64,000 nucleotides of DNA from a virus. Below the pieces are notes generated by a model. That model was not told the DNA's origin. It saw only the letters and a list, made by a program, of their open reading frames with translations, and ran no database searches. A program made the position numbers and the translations under genes. The stretch spans positions 20,543 through 84,542 of IMG/VR virus record IMGVR_UViG_3300025274_001348. The stretch is one strand, 5' to 3'. Positions 25,689 to 33,052 of this stretch are shown here, in pieces (within the stretch, counting starts at the first letter, position 1; the number at the start of each line of letters is the position of its first letter).

Positions 25689-26575
25689 ACGCGATTAAAT
25701 ATTTTTCGATTGTTGATGAAGCACTAACTAATGATGAATTATTCAAAATCTTTAAACGGAATCATGACTACTATTCAATAGTAGGGATGTCATGTCAATC
25801 AGAGGCGGAATGGATGATAGGCAAACTGAAAGATAACGATGATATAAGCCTGAACATAGAAAAATTCAAGAGAAATGATACGATAGGTGATCCCGAATTA
25901 TTTGAATCAAAAGAGTACGGTTTAATTTCTGCCAACACTGTAAGATATATTAACTCGTTACAAAATATACAAAAACATATAGGAAGTCTTCACGGGAAAG
26001 ACATCGTTGAGATTGGAGTGGGGTATGGTGGCCTCTGTTACATCCTGTCCACTTTTTACAACATTAAATCGTACAGACTAGTAGACGTGCCTAACGTGGC
26101 TTTGCTTGCGGTAAAATATTTGAGAGCTTTGGGATTGAATACAAGTCTTGTAACAGAAAGAAGCATAGAAGTCAATTTTGACCACAAAACCTCAGTGATT
26201 CCCAAACACTTTGATACCCATCTTACTCCTAGTATTGTTGATACAATATCCGAAAATGGTAGAGAACCTAGAGTTGATTTTGTCAACCCCTCTGTGTCCA
26301 ACACCCTGAACCGCTCTCCAGATCTATTTATAAGCGAGTATTGTATTTCGGAAATGAACGACGATGGTATAGATCATTTTTACGAGAACTACATTCAGCG
26401 CTCTAAAAACATTTATATCTTTTCAAACCTGTGGGATAAAAAAAGGAAAGAACAATTCTTATCTAAACTAGGTGAAAAATTCAACCTAACCGTGTTTGAT
26501 GATCCTCTACCTCACGAAACAAAAATTTGTCCCGAGAAAACGAACTACATAATAATGGGAAAAAGGAGACTATAA
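25667..26575 (+). CDS. SAM-dependent methyltransferase (putative sugar O-methyltransferase)
   Basis: 302 aa. SAM-binding motif I is DIVEIGVGYGGLCYIL (residues about 105-120) with acidic YRLVDV after it, and the C-terminal part has SEYCISEM and IYIFSNLW. The layout matches the putative sugar O-methyltransferase family seen beside glycosyltransferases. Would methylate a phage-made or host glycan. Context supports that role; substrate unknown. Confidence 0.75.
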   Translation: MWNVPDINAIKYFSIVDEALTNDELFKIFKRNHDYYSIVGMSCQSEAEWMIGKLKDNDDISLNIEKFKRNDTIGDPELFESKEYGLISANTVRYINSLQNIQKHIGSLHGKDIVEIGVGYGGLCYILSTFYNIKSYRLVDVPNVALLAVKYLRALGLNTSLVTERSIEVNFDHKTSVIPKHFDTHLTPSIVDTISENGREPRVDFVNPSVSNTLNRSPDLFISEYCISEMNDDGIDHFYENYIQRSKNIYIFSNLWDKKRKEQFLSKLGEKFNLTVFDDPLPHETKICPEKTNYIIMGKRRL

Positions 26576-26815
26576 ATGGCCTCTATTTTTATCTACGAAG
26601 ATCAAAAAACCGGAGAACTTTTTCATTACAAAAGAAGGGGTTCGCACAGAAAAAATGGCAGAAGGTTAGTTTTTATTAAGAAGTCAAGGGCGGAAACCTC
26701 ATCAAATCATATTTTAAACAGAATAGAAGAATCCTACAGCGACGAAAAGGCTGGATATCCACCTAATTGCAACAAGGGATACGTAGAAAAAAATGGCAAG
26801 TGTGTACCAGAATAG
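26576..26815 (+). CDS. hypothetical protein, 79 aa
   Basis: Starts directly after the methyltransferase stop; AAAAGGAG upstream. N-terminal beta-rich part (IFIYEDQKTGELFHYKRRG), C-terminal CNKGYVEKNGKCV, a two-Cys motif like short EGF or chitin-type ends. Function unknown. Confidence 0.55.
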   Translation: MASIFIYEDQKTGELFHYKRRGSHRKNGRRLVFIKKSRAETSSNHILNRIEESYSDEKAGYPPNCNKGYVEKNGKCVPE

Positions 26816-26826
26816 GGGAAGGACTG

Positions 26827-27018
26827 ATGAGAACTCTTAAGAATACTCACAAGTGGCTCGGTAGCATAAATCAAGAAAGAAAACAACTTCTGAAGAACTT
26901 ATCTAGGATAAATAAAAAGCTGGACGATCTTCAGCACAAAGAGGACAGGTTAGTCAGGGACTTAGAAGCTCACGTAAAACTGGATACTTCTGACTTGCCG
27001 CCTTCTAGGACTAAATGA
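26827..27018 (+). CDS. coiled-coil protein, 63 aa
   Basis: ATG 26827 with GAAGGA just upstream. Predicted coiled coil from residue 15 to 50 (LLKNLSRINKKLDDLQHKE). Function unknown; between methyltransferase and glycosyltransferase genes. Confidence 0.55.
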   Translation: MRTLKNTHKWLGSINQERKQLLKNLSRINKKLDDLQHKEDRLVRDLEAHVKLDTSDLPPSRTK

Positions 27019-27028
27019 GGAACTGATC

Positions 27029-27910
27029 GTGATATCCACTATTGTCTTTTCAAAAGACAGAGCTTGTCAGTTAGATTTCTTGTTGACAAGTTTAATTCAA
27101 AATGACAACGGGTTATTCGACATCAATGTTTTGTATAGACATTCAAACGATGAATTTAAAACTGGCTATGAAAAATTGATAAAGAAATACCCGTTTTTAA
27201 ATTGGATTCAGGAGACTGATTTTCAAAAAGATACAACCGACCTTGTAAAAAAAGGAGGTGATCTAGTCTGTTTTTTTGTGGACGATAACATCCTATATCG
27301 TAAAATAGAAGTTGATGAAGATATCATAACAAAACTTTTTGACAATAGGGATGTTTTTTGCTTGTCTTTAAGGCTCGGAACCAATACTATTGTTCAGAAT
27401 GAATACACGATGCAGGACTGTGTTCTTCCTATAAGAGGAGAGATAGCTGAAGATACGTTTTTTATATGGAACTGGATCTCTCAATGCGAGCATTGCAGAG
27501 CACCTTTAACGGGTAATTATGCGTATCCTTTTTCGGTTGATGGTCATATTTTTAAGAAAAGTTTAGTGGAGAAGTTCATAGGAAATGAAGACGATTTTGT
27601 TAAAATCAAATTTTCAACACCCAACGCTTTTGAAGGAGGCATATGGGATAAGGGGTGGGAAGTGGATGATTTTCCTAAAAGTATGTCTTCCTTCAAAGAA
27701 AGCTTAGTCGTAAATACACCATTGAACTTAGTAGGCTCTTCAGAAAACATGTCTGGTCAAAAATTTGGAGTTTCCCTAGAGGAACTCAATAAAAAGTATT
27801 TAGAGGGACACGATCCAGACTTGGACAATATGGATTTTTCAAACATTCAAGGATGTCATCAAGAAATTCAACTTAAATTTAAGGAGGTTGCTAATGTTAG
27901 ATCTATTTAA
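27029..27910 (+). CDS. GT-A-type glycosyltransferase-like protein (paralogue A)
   Basis: 293 aa. Starts at GTG 27029 with GAGGA 8 nt upstream. Begins ISTIVFSKDRACQLDFLL, has FFVDDN (DxD-like), LSLRLGTNTIVQN and a C-terminal SLEELNKKYL. It is clearly paralogous to the protein at 38462, which shares the start, RLGNNTIIQN and SLEDLNERYL. Probably a nucleotide-sugar transferase; activity unproven. Confidence 0.7.
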   Translation: MISTIVFSKDRACQLDFLLTSLIQNDNGLFDINVLYRHSNDEFKTGYEKLIKKYPFLNWIQETDFQKDTTDLVKKGGDLVCFFVDDNILYRKIEVDEDIITKLFDNRDVFCLSLRLGTNTIVQNEYTMQDCVLPIRGEIAEDTFFIWNWISQCEHCRAPLTGNYAYPFSVDGHIFKKSLVEKFIGNEDDFVKIKFSTPNAFEGGIWDKGWEVDDFPKSMSSFKESLVVNTPLNLVGSSENMSGQKFGVSLEELNKKYLEGHDPDLDNMDFSNIQGCHQEIQLKFKEVANVRSI

Positions 27911-28091
27911 GAAGCACTGGCTTTGTCTTTTATTGGGAGTCGGACTGGGTTACTCACTTCACTGGTGTCCATTGCTTGGACATAGTCACGTATGCCCTCA
28001 CGCCGCAGCAAATGCATGCGCCTGTGATGATTGCGAATGTGGCGCAGACTGTGCTTGTCTAATCGGGGAAGTATGTGGATGTAAGGGCTGA
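27894..28091 (+). CDS. membrane-anchored Cys-rich metallothionein-like protein
   Basis: 65 aa from ATG 27894 behind AAGGAGG. Membrane span or signal anchor at residues 9-28 (WLCLLLGVGLGYSLHWCPLL), then His-x-His and a tail where nine of the last 32 residues are Cys (CACDDCECGADCACL then CGCKG). Eleven Cys in total. The pattern resembles metallothioneins, which bind Zn, Cu or Cd. Metal storage at the membrane, or a disulfide-bonded surface peptide, are alternatives. Confidence 0.65.
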   Translation: MLDLFKKHWLCLLLGVGLGYSLHWCPLLGHSHVCPHAAANACACDDCECGADCACLIGEVCGCKG

Positions 28092-28106
28092 GTAGTAAAA
28101 TAATTT

Positions 28107-28130
28107 AACACCAGTTGGTGTTTTTATTTT
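28107..28130 (+). terminator. rho-independent terminator
   Basis: AACACC, AGTT loop, GGTGTT, then TTTATTTT, directly after the Cys-rich gene. Confidence 0.8.
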
Positions 28131-28161
28131 CTCGTTTTTTTACTTCAGTGGAGAGCTAGCA

Positions 28162-28335
28162 ATGATTAGTAAAGTTCAAGGTCTTTTTGGCTCGCGTAGA
28201 TTCTGGGTCGCCGTTGGCGGCGTGGTTTTTGTTATCTTTGACGGTGTGGGCCTCGGTATATCCGCAGATCAAGTAAACCATTTGGTTCTGTTGGGCGGCG
28301 CTTGGATCGTTGGTGACAGTCTTCGATCAGCTTAA
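28162..28335 (+). CDS. small membrane protein, 57 aa (holin-like)
   Basis: GGAGAG at 28150-28155 precedes ATG 28162. Basic start (MISKVQGLFGSRRFW), one long hydrophobic stretch (WVAVGGVVFVIFDGVGLG), polar turn, second hydrophobic stretch (LVLLGGAWIVGDSL). Resembles small phage holins or membrane proteins of unknown role. GC-rich codons suggest good expression. Confidence 0.6.
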   Translation: MISKVQGLFGSRRFWVAVGGVVFVIFDGVGLGISADQVNHLVLLGGAWIVGDSLRSA

Positions 28336-28360
28336 TTGCTAGACACAAAGGAAGGATTAA

Positions 28361-28549
28361 ATGGACGTATCCAAAGCTGTAAATGCTCATTTCGAAGCTA
28401 AGAAGGCAGAAGCCCTTGTTAGATATCTCCTGTACACCAATAATGCCGTAGGAATTGGAGATCATTCTAATATCGTAGAAGAAGCTATAAAAGCTATCGA
28501 AGATTATGAGCATGCTGAAAGCTGTCTAAAAGCTTTATCGAAAGTTTAG
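28361..28549 (+). CDS. hypothetical helical protein, 62 aa
   Basis: AAGGAAGG upstream of ATG. All-helical (AVNAHFEAKKAEALVRYLLY) ending YEHAESCLKALSKV. Three-nt gap to the next gene. Function unknown. Confidence 0.55.
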   Translation: MDVSKAVNAHFEAKKAEALVRYLLYTNNAVGIGDHSNIVEEAIKAIEDYEHAESCLKALSKV

Positions 28550-28552
28550 TTA

Positions 28553-28957
28553 ATGAAACTTATAGCGGCTATTAAAAAGTTTTTTTCTCGAAAAGAGAAA
28601 GAAAAAGAGAAAGCGTTAGCTTCTTTAAAATTTGAAGTTGATTCTGCCGGGGATATATGGATAGATTGCTCTTGGCAGGATCAACCTGCCGCTAATATAA
28701 TCTTTGCTGACCTCATGTACAAGGTCATGGACGGCGAGCTTTTTGCAGAAACCCTTTCTTTCATAAAAGAGGAGTGTGAAAAACGAAACAAACTGGATAA
28801 CTTCATTGAGATATGGGCATATCTACACACCATGGAACAGGAGCTTAATGAAGAAGAAGCTTCAGAAGCTTCAGAAGATTCTACTGTAGTTAGTCCAACC
28901 AAGATGCTAGATATCTATAAACCAAAGATTATCCCCGATGATGAACACCTGATATAA
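28553..28957 (+). CDS. hypothetical protein, 134 aa
   Basis: Amphipathic basic N-terminus (MKLIAAIKKFFSRKEKEKEK) that could contact membranes, a middle alpha/beta region with IWIDCSWQDQPAANIIF, and an acidic Ser/Glu-rich tail. No known domain. Confidence 0.55.
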   Translation: MKLIAAIKKFFSRKEKEKEKALASLKFEVDSAGDIWIDCSWQDQPAANIIFADLMYKVMDGELFAETLSFIKEECEKRNKLDNFIEIWAYLHTMEQELNEEEASEASEDSTVVSPTKMLDIYKPKIIPDDEHLI

Positions 28958-28989
28958 AAGATATTTTATCTTTTAGACTGGTGTAATTA

Positions 28990-29011
28990 TCCCACAAAAA
29001 GGTGCTAGAAT
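28990..29011 (+). promoter_or_regulatory. promoter-like or operator-like repeat motif
   Basis: TCCCACAAAAAGGTGCTAGAAT closely matches the segment between -35 and -10 of the rIIA promoter (TCCCACAAACCTGTGCTAAAAT, 16649-16670), 18 of 22 identical. Here the -10-like TAGAAT overlaps the ATG of the 208-aa gene, so transcription from it would miss that start codon; it may instead be a protein-binding site. Confidence 0.35.
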
Positions 29012-29636
29012 GAAACCAAATAGAAAAATAGCGTGGGAAAAATGGGATGATGACCTTCTTGAGGAAGAAATAGCAGAAAAAATACGGGTAGATGACGACG
29101 ACGAAGAGCTAACAGAAGATGCTCTGGAGCTTATGTCCAAGATCCCCAAGCTCGTTTCCACCCCTTTGGGGGTGTTTCAACTTTACGATAAGATGAATCC
29201 TATGCGGCAATACGAATGCTGGATGGGTCATACCAATTTTGATATAACACACCAAATACAAAAACAGGTTGAAAAAATAGAGGGAATAGAGCTTCTTTTT
29301 ATTATCAGTAGGTATAGGTTTTTTCTAGGCGTTGCTAAAATGTTTAATTTTAGGGATGTCAGAATAGATATCGAGTCCCTTCTTAACTGTAATCAATCTG
29401 AGTCTAACTCAGGTACGGAAGATGACAGCACTACCACCGAAGAAACTGTTCAAATAATCAAAGAAATAATTTCCAACGACAAGCACTGGGCAATATTCGT
29501 AGACCCCGAGGGAAGGGTCGATTATGCGAGCACTAACATAGATCACGACATCTCTTTCCTAGAGAAGTTGAGATTGTACAAAAAACTATTCAACCGAAAG
29601 GGTGGAAGGATATTACATCCCGATAGTGAAGAATAG
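29010..29636 (+). CDS. hypothetical acidic protein, 208 aa
   Basis: AAAGGTG 7 nt before ATG. Very acidic N-terminal region (RVDDDDEELTEDALELM) and a helical core (GIELLFIISRYRFFLGVAKMF). No known domain. Immediately upstream of the second sigma-like gene, 15 nt gap. Confidence 0.6.
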   Translation: MKPNRKIAWEKWDDDLLEEEIAEKIRVDDDDEELTEDALELMSKIPKLVSTPLGVFQLYDKMNPMRQYECWMGHTNFDITHQIQKQVEKIEGIELLFIISRYRFFLGVAKMFNFRDVRIDIESLLNCNQSESNSGTEDDSTTTEETVQIIKEIISNDKHWAIFVDPEGRVDYASTNIDHDISFLEKLRLYKKLFNRKGGRILHPDSEE

Positions 29637-29651
29637 ATAACCGGAGGAACG

Positions 29652-30137
29652 ATGAAGGAAACAAAGCCTATAGGGGATGAGGAATTTGAAGAAGCTCGAA
29701 AAGATATTAACAACATAAAAATATTGAACAAGGTTTGCTCAAAATATTTTAAGGTAATACCTCAAGACGAGCTTGATAGGTGCAAATTAGTCGCTCTCTG
29801 GGAAGCGATGAAAGCGTATGACTCCGAGAAGGGCCAGAAATTCACGTCTTTTCTCTATAACAGAATAGATTGGGAATGCAAAAAGCAATTGTACGATTTT
29901 AACAAAAGAAAGAGGCAAAAATACTATAACGAGGCTCTCCATTTTGAAAATGATTCAAACGATGTAGAAATCTTTGACGTGATACAAAAATTACACCCAA
30001 GACTAAGGCTTGTTGTACATCAAAGATTTTTTGAGCGGTTAACAATGGAGGAAATAGCGGAAAGAAACAGTTATAGTAGAGAAACAGCGAGAAGATATAT
30101 ACTTCAAGCCTTAAAAAAGCTAAGAGAGATCTACTAG
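29652..30137 (+). CDS. sigma-70-like transcription factor (second of three)
   Basis: 161 aa. Region 2-like block ALWEAMKAYDSEKGQKFTSF, a short linker, then region 4 helix-turn-helix LTMEEIAERNSYSRETARRY with RYILQALKKLREIY. GGAGG precedes the ATG. A promoter-like element follows its stop, upstream of virion-like genes, so it may drive late transcription; that link is inference. Confidence 0.8.
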   Translation: MKETKPIGDEEFEEARKDINNIKILNKVCSKYFKVIPQDELDRCKLVALWEAMKAYDSEKGQKFTSFLYNRIDWECKKQLYDFNKRKRQKYYNEALHFENDSNDVEIFDVIQKLHPRLRLVVHQRFFERLTMEEIAERNSYSRETARRYILQALKKLREIY

Positions 30138-30142
30138 AAATG

Positions 30143-30155
30143 GTGTATAATACTA
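30143..30155 (+). promoter_or_regulatory. putative phage promoter motif (copy 1)
   Basis: GTGTATAATACTA, identical over 13 nt to 41437-41449. Contains TATAAT 63 nt after which the structural-type gene at 30218 begins. No TTGACA-like -35 at the right distance, suggesting a phage sigma or activator. Confidence 0.5.
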
Positions 30156-30217
30156 ATGGACCGGATCGTTATTTATTAGGAAAAACAGGAATAATACCTA
30201 GATAACTGGAGGTCGTT

Positions 30218-31267
30218 ATGACTGTTAGTACACACACGAGAACGCTAGGCATTACAGGAGCAGAAGCCACTGCAACAGTAACAGTTACTGACTATGTGGA
30301 ACTTAATACAGGCGACAAAGTTAATTTAATCGCTACTGATGGAACTAACTATGATTTTACAAACGGAGACCAAAGCTCGGTAGCTGGCACTTGGGAGTCC
30401 ACCGCAAGCAACGATCAAACTGCTACAAATTTAATGAACGTTATCAACACAGGCAGTGGACCCGCTGGAACCAGATTTTCTGCATCGGTAGATGGAGCGG
30501 TTGTTACCATTACACAGAGTTCCAGCAGCGAGGCCAGCCTCGAAGACGGAAACACAGCGATCACCCTCACGGACACTGCCCCCGCCGGTTTGACTAAAAC
30601 AGACTTTACTGGTGGAAGCTCATCGGCAGTAGTTAATGATCGCGGCGTAGTTATGCAAGGCGGAAACATTGCCGGTTCAAAATATACAAACAAGAGTATT
30701 TTGGATATCGTCAAAGGCGCAGATGAGTACGGTTCAAAGCTTGGTCTAGTTACAGGTACGGCACACAAGGTCGGTCTTGTTGTTGCTCGTAGCGTAGGAA
30801 GTCCCGCGTTTGCCTTCTTCCCGAAGAAGACAGATCGTACTGCTGCTAACTGCACCTTCTTGGCTAGAGGTCTTCAGACGCTGGTCGCTGGTGCTGCCTC
30901 AACAGAAAATATCATGGGAGTCCTCGGTCAGGACCAAGGCGCTCGCGGTATTCATCTTCATACTGACGATCACTACCAGAGGGGAAGCTGGGCTACGTTG
31001 GCATTCAACTTGTTCCGCAATCCTACTGCCGGGGATAACTCCGAAACTACCGGTCTCGTGCAAAGTGATGGAACGGTTAAAACTGGCGCTACCAACTATG
31101 GCAGTGCTGCTATCTTCCGTAACTTGGCTGACCAAGATAATGCTAGACCAGTCACGAATGTTCCCACACGGGCCATTCCGGGTGAGCTAGTCTTCTTGGT
31201 TGACTTTGCTGATCGTTCAACCAGTGGTGGTAACTTTAAGGATTATTCAGCCATTACAGGCGGGTAA
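30218..31267 (+). CDS. virion-associated protein, long paralogue
   Basis: 349 aa. An N-terminal beta domain (residues about 15-140, with DYVELNTGDKVNLIATDGT and a Thr/Ser-rich repeat style) seen in marine phage structural proteins is followed by a 210-residue domain shared with the next gene (HLHTDDHYQRGSWATLAFNL, DYSAITGG end). CTGGAGG gives a strong ribosome site, codons are GC-rich, all suiting a high-copy structural protein. Exact place in the virion unknown. Confidence 0.7.
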   Translation: MTVSTHTRTLGITGAEATATVTVTDYVELNTGDKVNLIATDGTNYDFTNGDQSSVAGTWESTASNDQTATNLMNVINTGSGPAGTRFSASVDGAVVTITQSSSSEASLEDGNTAITLTDTAPAGLTKTDFTGGSSSAVVNDRGVVMQGGNIAGSKYTNKSILDIVKGADEYGSKLGLVTGTAHKVGLVVARSVGSPAFAFFPKKTDRTAANCTFLARGLQTLVAGAASTENIMGVLGQDQGARGIHLHTDDHYQRGSWATLAFNLFRNPTAGDNSETTGLVQSDGTVKTGATNYGSAAIFRNLADQDNARPVTNVPTRAIPGELVFLVDFADRSTSGGNFKDYSAITGG

Positions 31268-31291
31268 TCTTACTTATAAGGAGATTGTATT

Positions 31292-31972
31292 ATGACTATT
31301 AGTACTCATGTTGGCACAGCAACTGGCTCTGGCGGCGCAGACAATGACGGTGGCGTCATCGCAGGCGCTGGCAATGTCGGTAGTTCAAGATGGACAAGCA
31401 AAAGCAGCTTGGATCTTGTCAAAGGCGCAGAAGATTATGGCTCAAAGCTTGGTGTATCTACAGGCACAAAATACGTTGTCGGCCTTGCCGTTGCACGTAG
31501 CTTAAATAGTCCCAAGTTTGGCTTTACTCCTAAGAGGTCAGATCGTTCTGCCACCAACTCCACCTTTATGATTAAGGGAGCTTCAACAAAGGTAGCTAAC
31601 ATTACTTCCTCGGAAAGCATTCTGGGGCTTCTTGGAAGCGACCATAGTGTTCGAAGCCTTCATCTTCATACTGATGATCATTACCAAAGAGGCTCTTGGG
31701 CTACCTTGGCCTTTAACCTCTTTAAAAACCCGACTGCTGGCTCTACCAGCAATCACGGTCTTGTCCAAAGCGATCTTACGGATAAGAGCGGTGCTACCAA
31801 TTATGGTACTGCTGCGATCTTCCGCAATATTGCCGATCAGGACAATGCCAGACCGGTTACAAATGTTCCCTCAAGAGCGATTCCGGGTGAATTGGTATTC
31901 TTGATTGATTTCGTCACTCGCACAACGAGTGGTGGAAACTTCCAAGATTATAGTGCCATCACAGGCGGTTAA
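31292..31972 (+). CDS. virion-associated protein, short paralogue
   Basis: 226 aa tandem duplicate of the C-terminal domain of the gene at 30218: both share TDDHYQRGSWATLAFNLF, RAIPGELVFL and the ending DYSAITGG. It lacks the N-terminal beta domain. Starts MTISTHVGTATGSGG against MTVSTHTRTLGITG in the longer one, showing the duplication included the start and the beta domain was inserted or lost. AAGGAG upstream. Confidence 0.7.
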   Translation: MTISTHVGTATGSGGADNDGGVIAGAGNVGSSRWTSKSSLDLVKGAEDYGSKLGVSTGTKYVVGLAVARSLNSPKFGFTPKRSDRSATNSTFMIKGASTKVANITSSESILGLLGSDHSVRSLHLHTDDHYQRGSWATLAFNLFKNPTAGSTSNHGLVQSDLTDKSGATNYGTAAIFRNIADQDNARPVTNVPSRAIPGELVFLIDFVTRTTSGGNFQDYSAITGG

Positions 31973-31990
31973 TCATTGTTGCAGTCACAG

Positions 31991-32025
31991 GGAGGGGACT
32001 GCTTTTGCAGTCCCTTCCTTTTTTT
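31991..32025 (+). terminator. rho-independent terminator
   Basis: Twelve-pair stem: GGAGGGGACTGC, TTTT loop, GCAGTCCCTTCC, then TTTTTTT. Ends the duplicated structural genes. Confidence 0.92.
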
Positions 32026-32046
32026 CTTTGAAGAAAGAGATAACAA

Positions 32047-32367
32047 ATGGAATCAGACATTCTCTCAATTCCTGTATTAGCCGCAATCGTTGCTATAGTA
32101 ATAGGATTAGGAAAGGTTATTGAGGTTCTCATTTTAAAAGCGGTTCCTTCAAAGTCAGTTTTGATGGATGATGAAAGAGGCTGGATGCAACATACTTACA
32201 AGATAATCTCTCGTCAGGATTCCGATGGAACGCCGTTAGTTTACGTTCCTAGGAGTTGGGCAGAAACTCAAAAAGATATGCAACAAGTGATGATACAAAT
32301 CGTTAATGATCAACGAAGAATCGCTGATATTCTAGACAGAATAGATAAAAAGCTAGAGGATAAATAA
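32047..32367 (+). CDS. membrane protein with coiled-coil tail, 106 aa
   Basis: One membrane span at residues about 8-32 (IPVLAAIVAIVIGLGKVIEV), a middle stretch, then a coiled-coil C-terminus (VNDQRRIADILDRIDKKLED). Two nt before the NlpC/P60-like gene. Topology fits a holin-like or spanin-like helper, but no motif proves it. Confidence 0.55.
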   Translation: MESDILSIPVLAAIVAIVIGLGKVIEVLILKAVPSKSVLMDDERGWMQHTYKIISRQDSDGTPLVYVPRSWAETQKDMQQVMIQIVNDQRRIADILDRIDKKLEDK

Positions 32368-32369
32368 TA

Positions 32370-33050
32370 ATGATCTTAGTCCCTTACCATGAAGCTAAGC
32401 AACACATCCGAGAAGCAGACGTACTCTTGTTTCGTGGTAAGGGACTATCTAGCTGGTTAATCAAACGGTATGGTAGCGGGGTTCATAGTCATGCTGGCGT
32501 AGCTCACTGGGACGGCGAAAGACTGGCAAATGGGGAGATGGCTGGAGACGGCGGTCATTTACAGTGTGTGGAATTCAGAGAGTTTAAAGGTGGCAGGGCT
32601 GTTTCTATGAAAAGTCAGGTAGAAACTCACCCAGACAATATAGACGTTTTTAGAGCCGCCTCTCCCGTTGGATACTCTAATTTTTCTGCTTGGCCTGAAA
32701 ACAAAGAGAAGAGATCAATAAAAATTGATTATAGCGAAGAAAAGATACAAAACCCTTTTACGCCAAGAGATATTACCGATGTCATGATAAATCTAACAGG
32801 ATTACCATACGGATGGAAAAATATATGGAAATTAGCAAGACACTATCTGCCATTTTGTAGGCTAGCGCCACAAAACATCAAGGATGATGATCCCATGAAT
32901 GTTTTTGTATGCAGTACGGCAGTAGCTTATGCTTATCGACAAGCATACATAGATCCTGTACCATATTTGGCAGACTCGGCTGTTATGCCCGCTGATTTGG
33001 CTAGGTCGGCACTCTTTAAATATCAATTCACCATAAGTAAGGACTGGTAG
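32370..33050 (+). CDS. permuted NlpC/P60 (YiiX-like) cysteine peptidase-fold protein
   Basis: 226 aa. N-terminal ADVLLFRGKG and GVHSHAGVAHW (His), then C-terminal VFVCSTAVAYAYR with the candidate nucleophile Cys, the permuted order of YiiX/YaeF-type papain-like proteins. The family includes peptidases, amidases and acyltransferases acting on cell wall or lipids. Next to a membrane protein, so a role in lysis or entry is plausible. No signal peptide seen. Confidence 0.75.
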   Translation: MILVPYHEAKQHIREADVLLFRGKGLSSWLIKRYGSGVHSHAGVAHWDGERLANGEMAGDGGHLQCVEFREFKGGRAVSMKSQVETHPDNIDVFRAASPVGYSNFSAWPENKEKRSIKIDYSEEKIQNPFTPRDITDVMINLTGLPYGWKNIWKLARHYLPFCRLAPQNIKDDDPMNVFVCSTAVAYAYRQAYIDPVPYLADSAVMPADLARSALFKYQFTISKDW

Positions 33051-33052
33051 CC

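Noticed and set aside
28948-28980. AAAAGAT/ATCTTTT hairpin as terminator
   Set aside because: Purely AT stem and no following T tract; could be chance.
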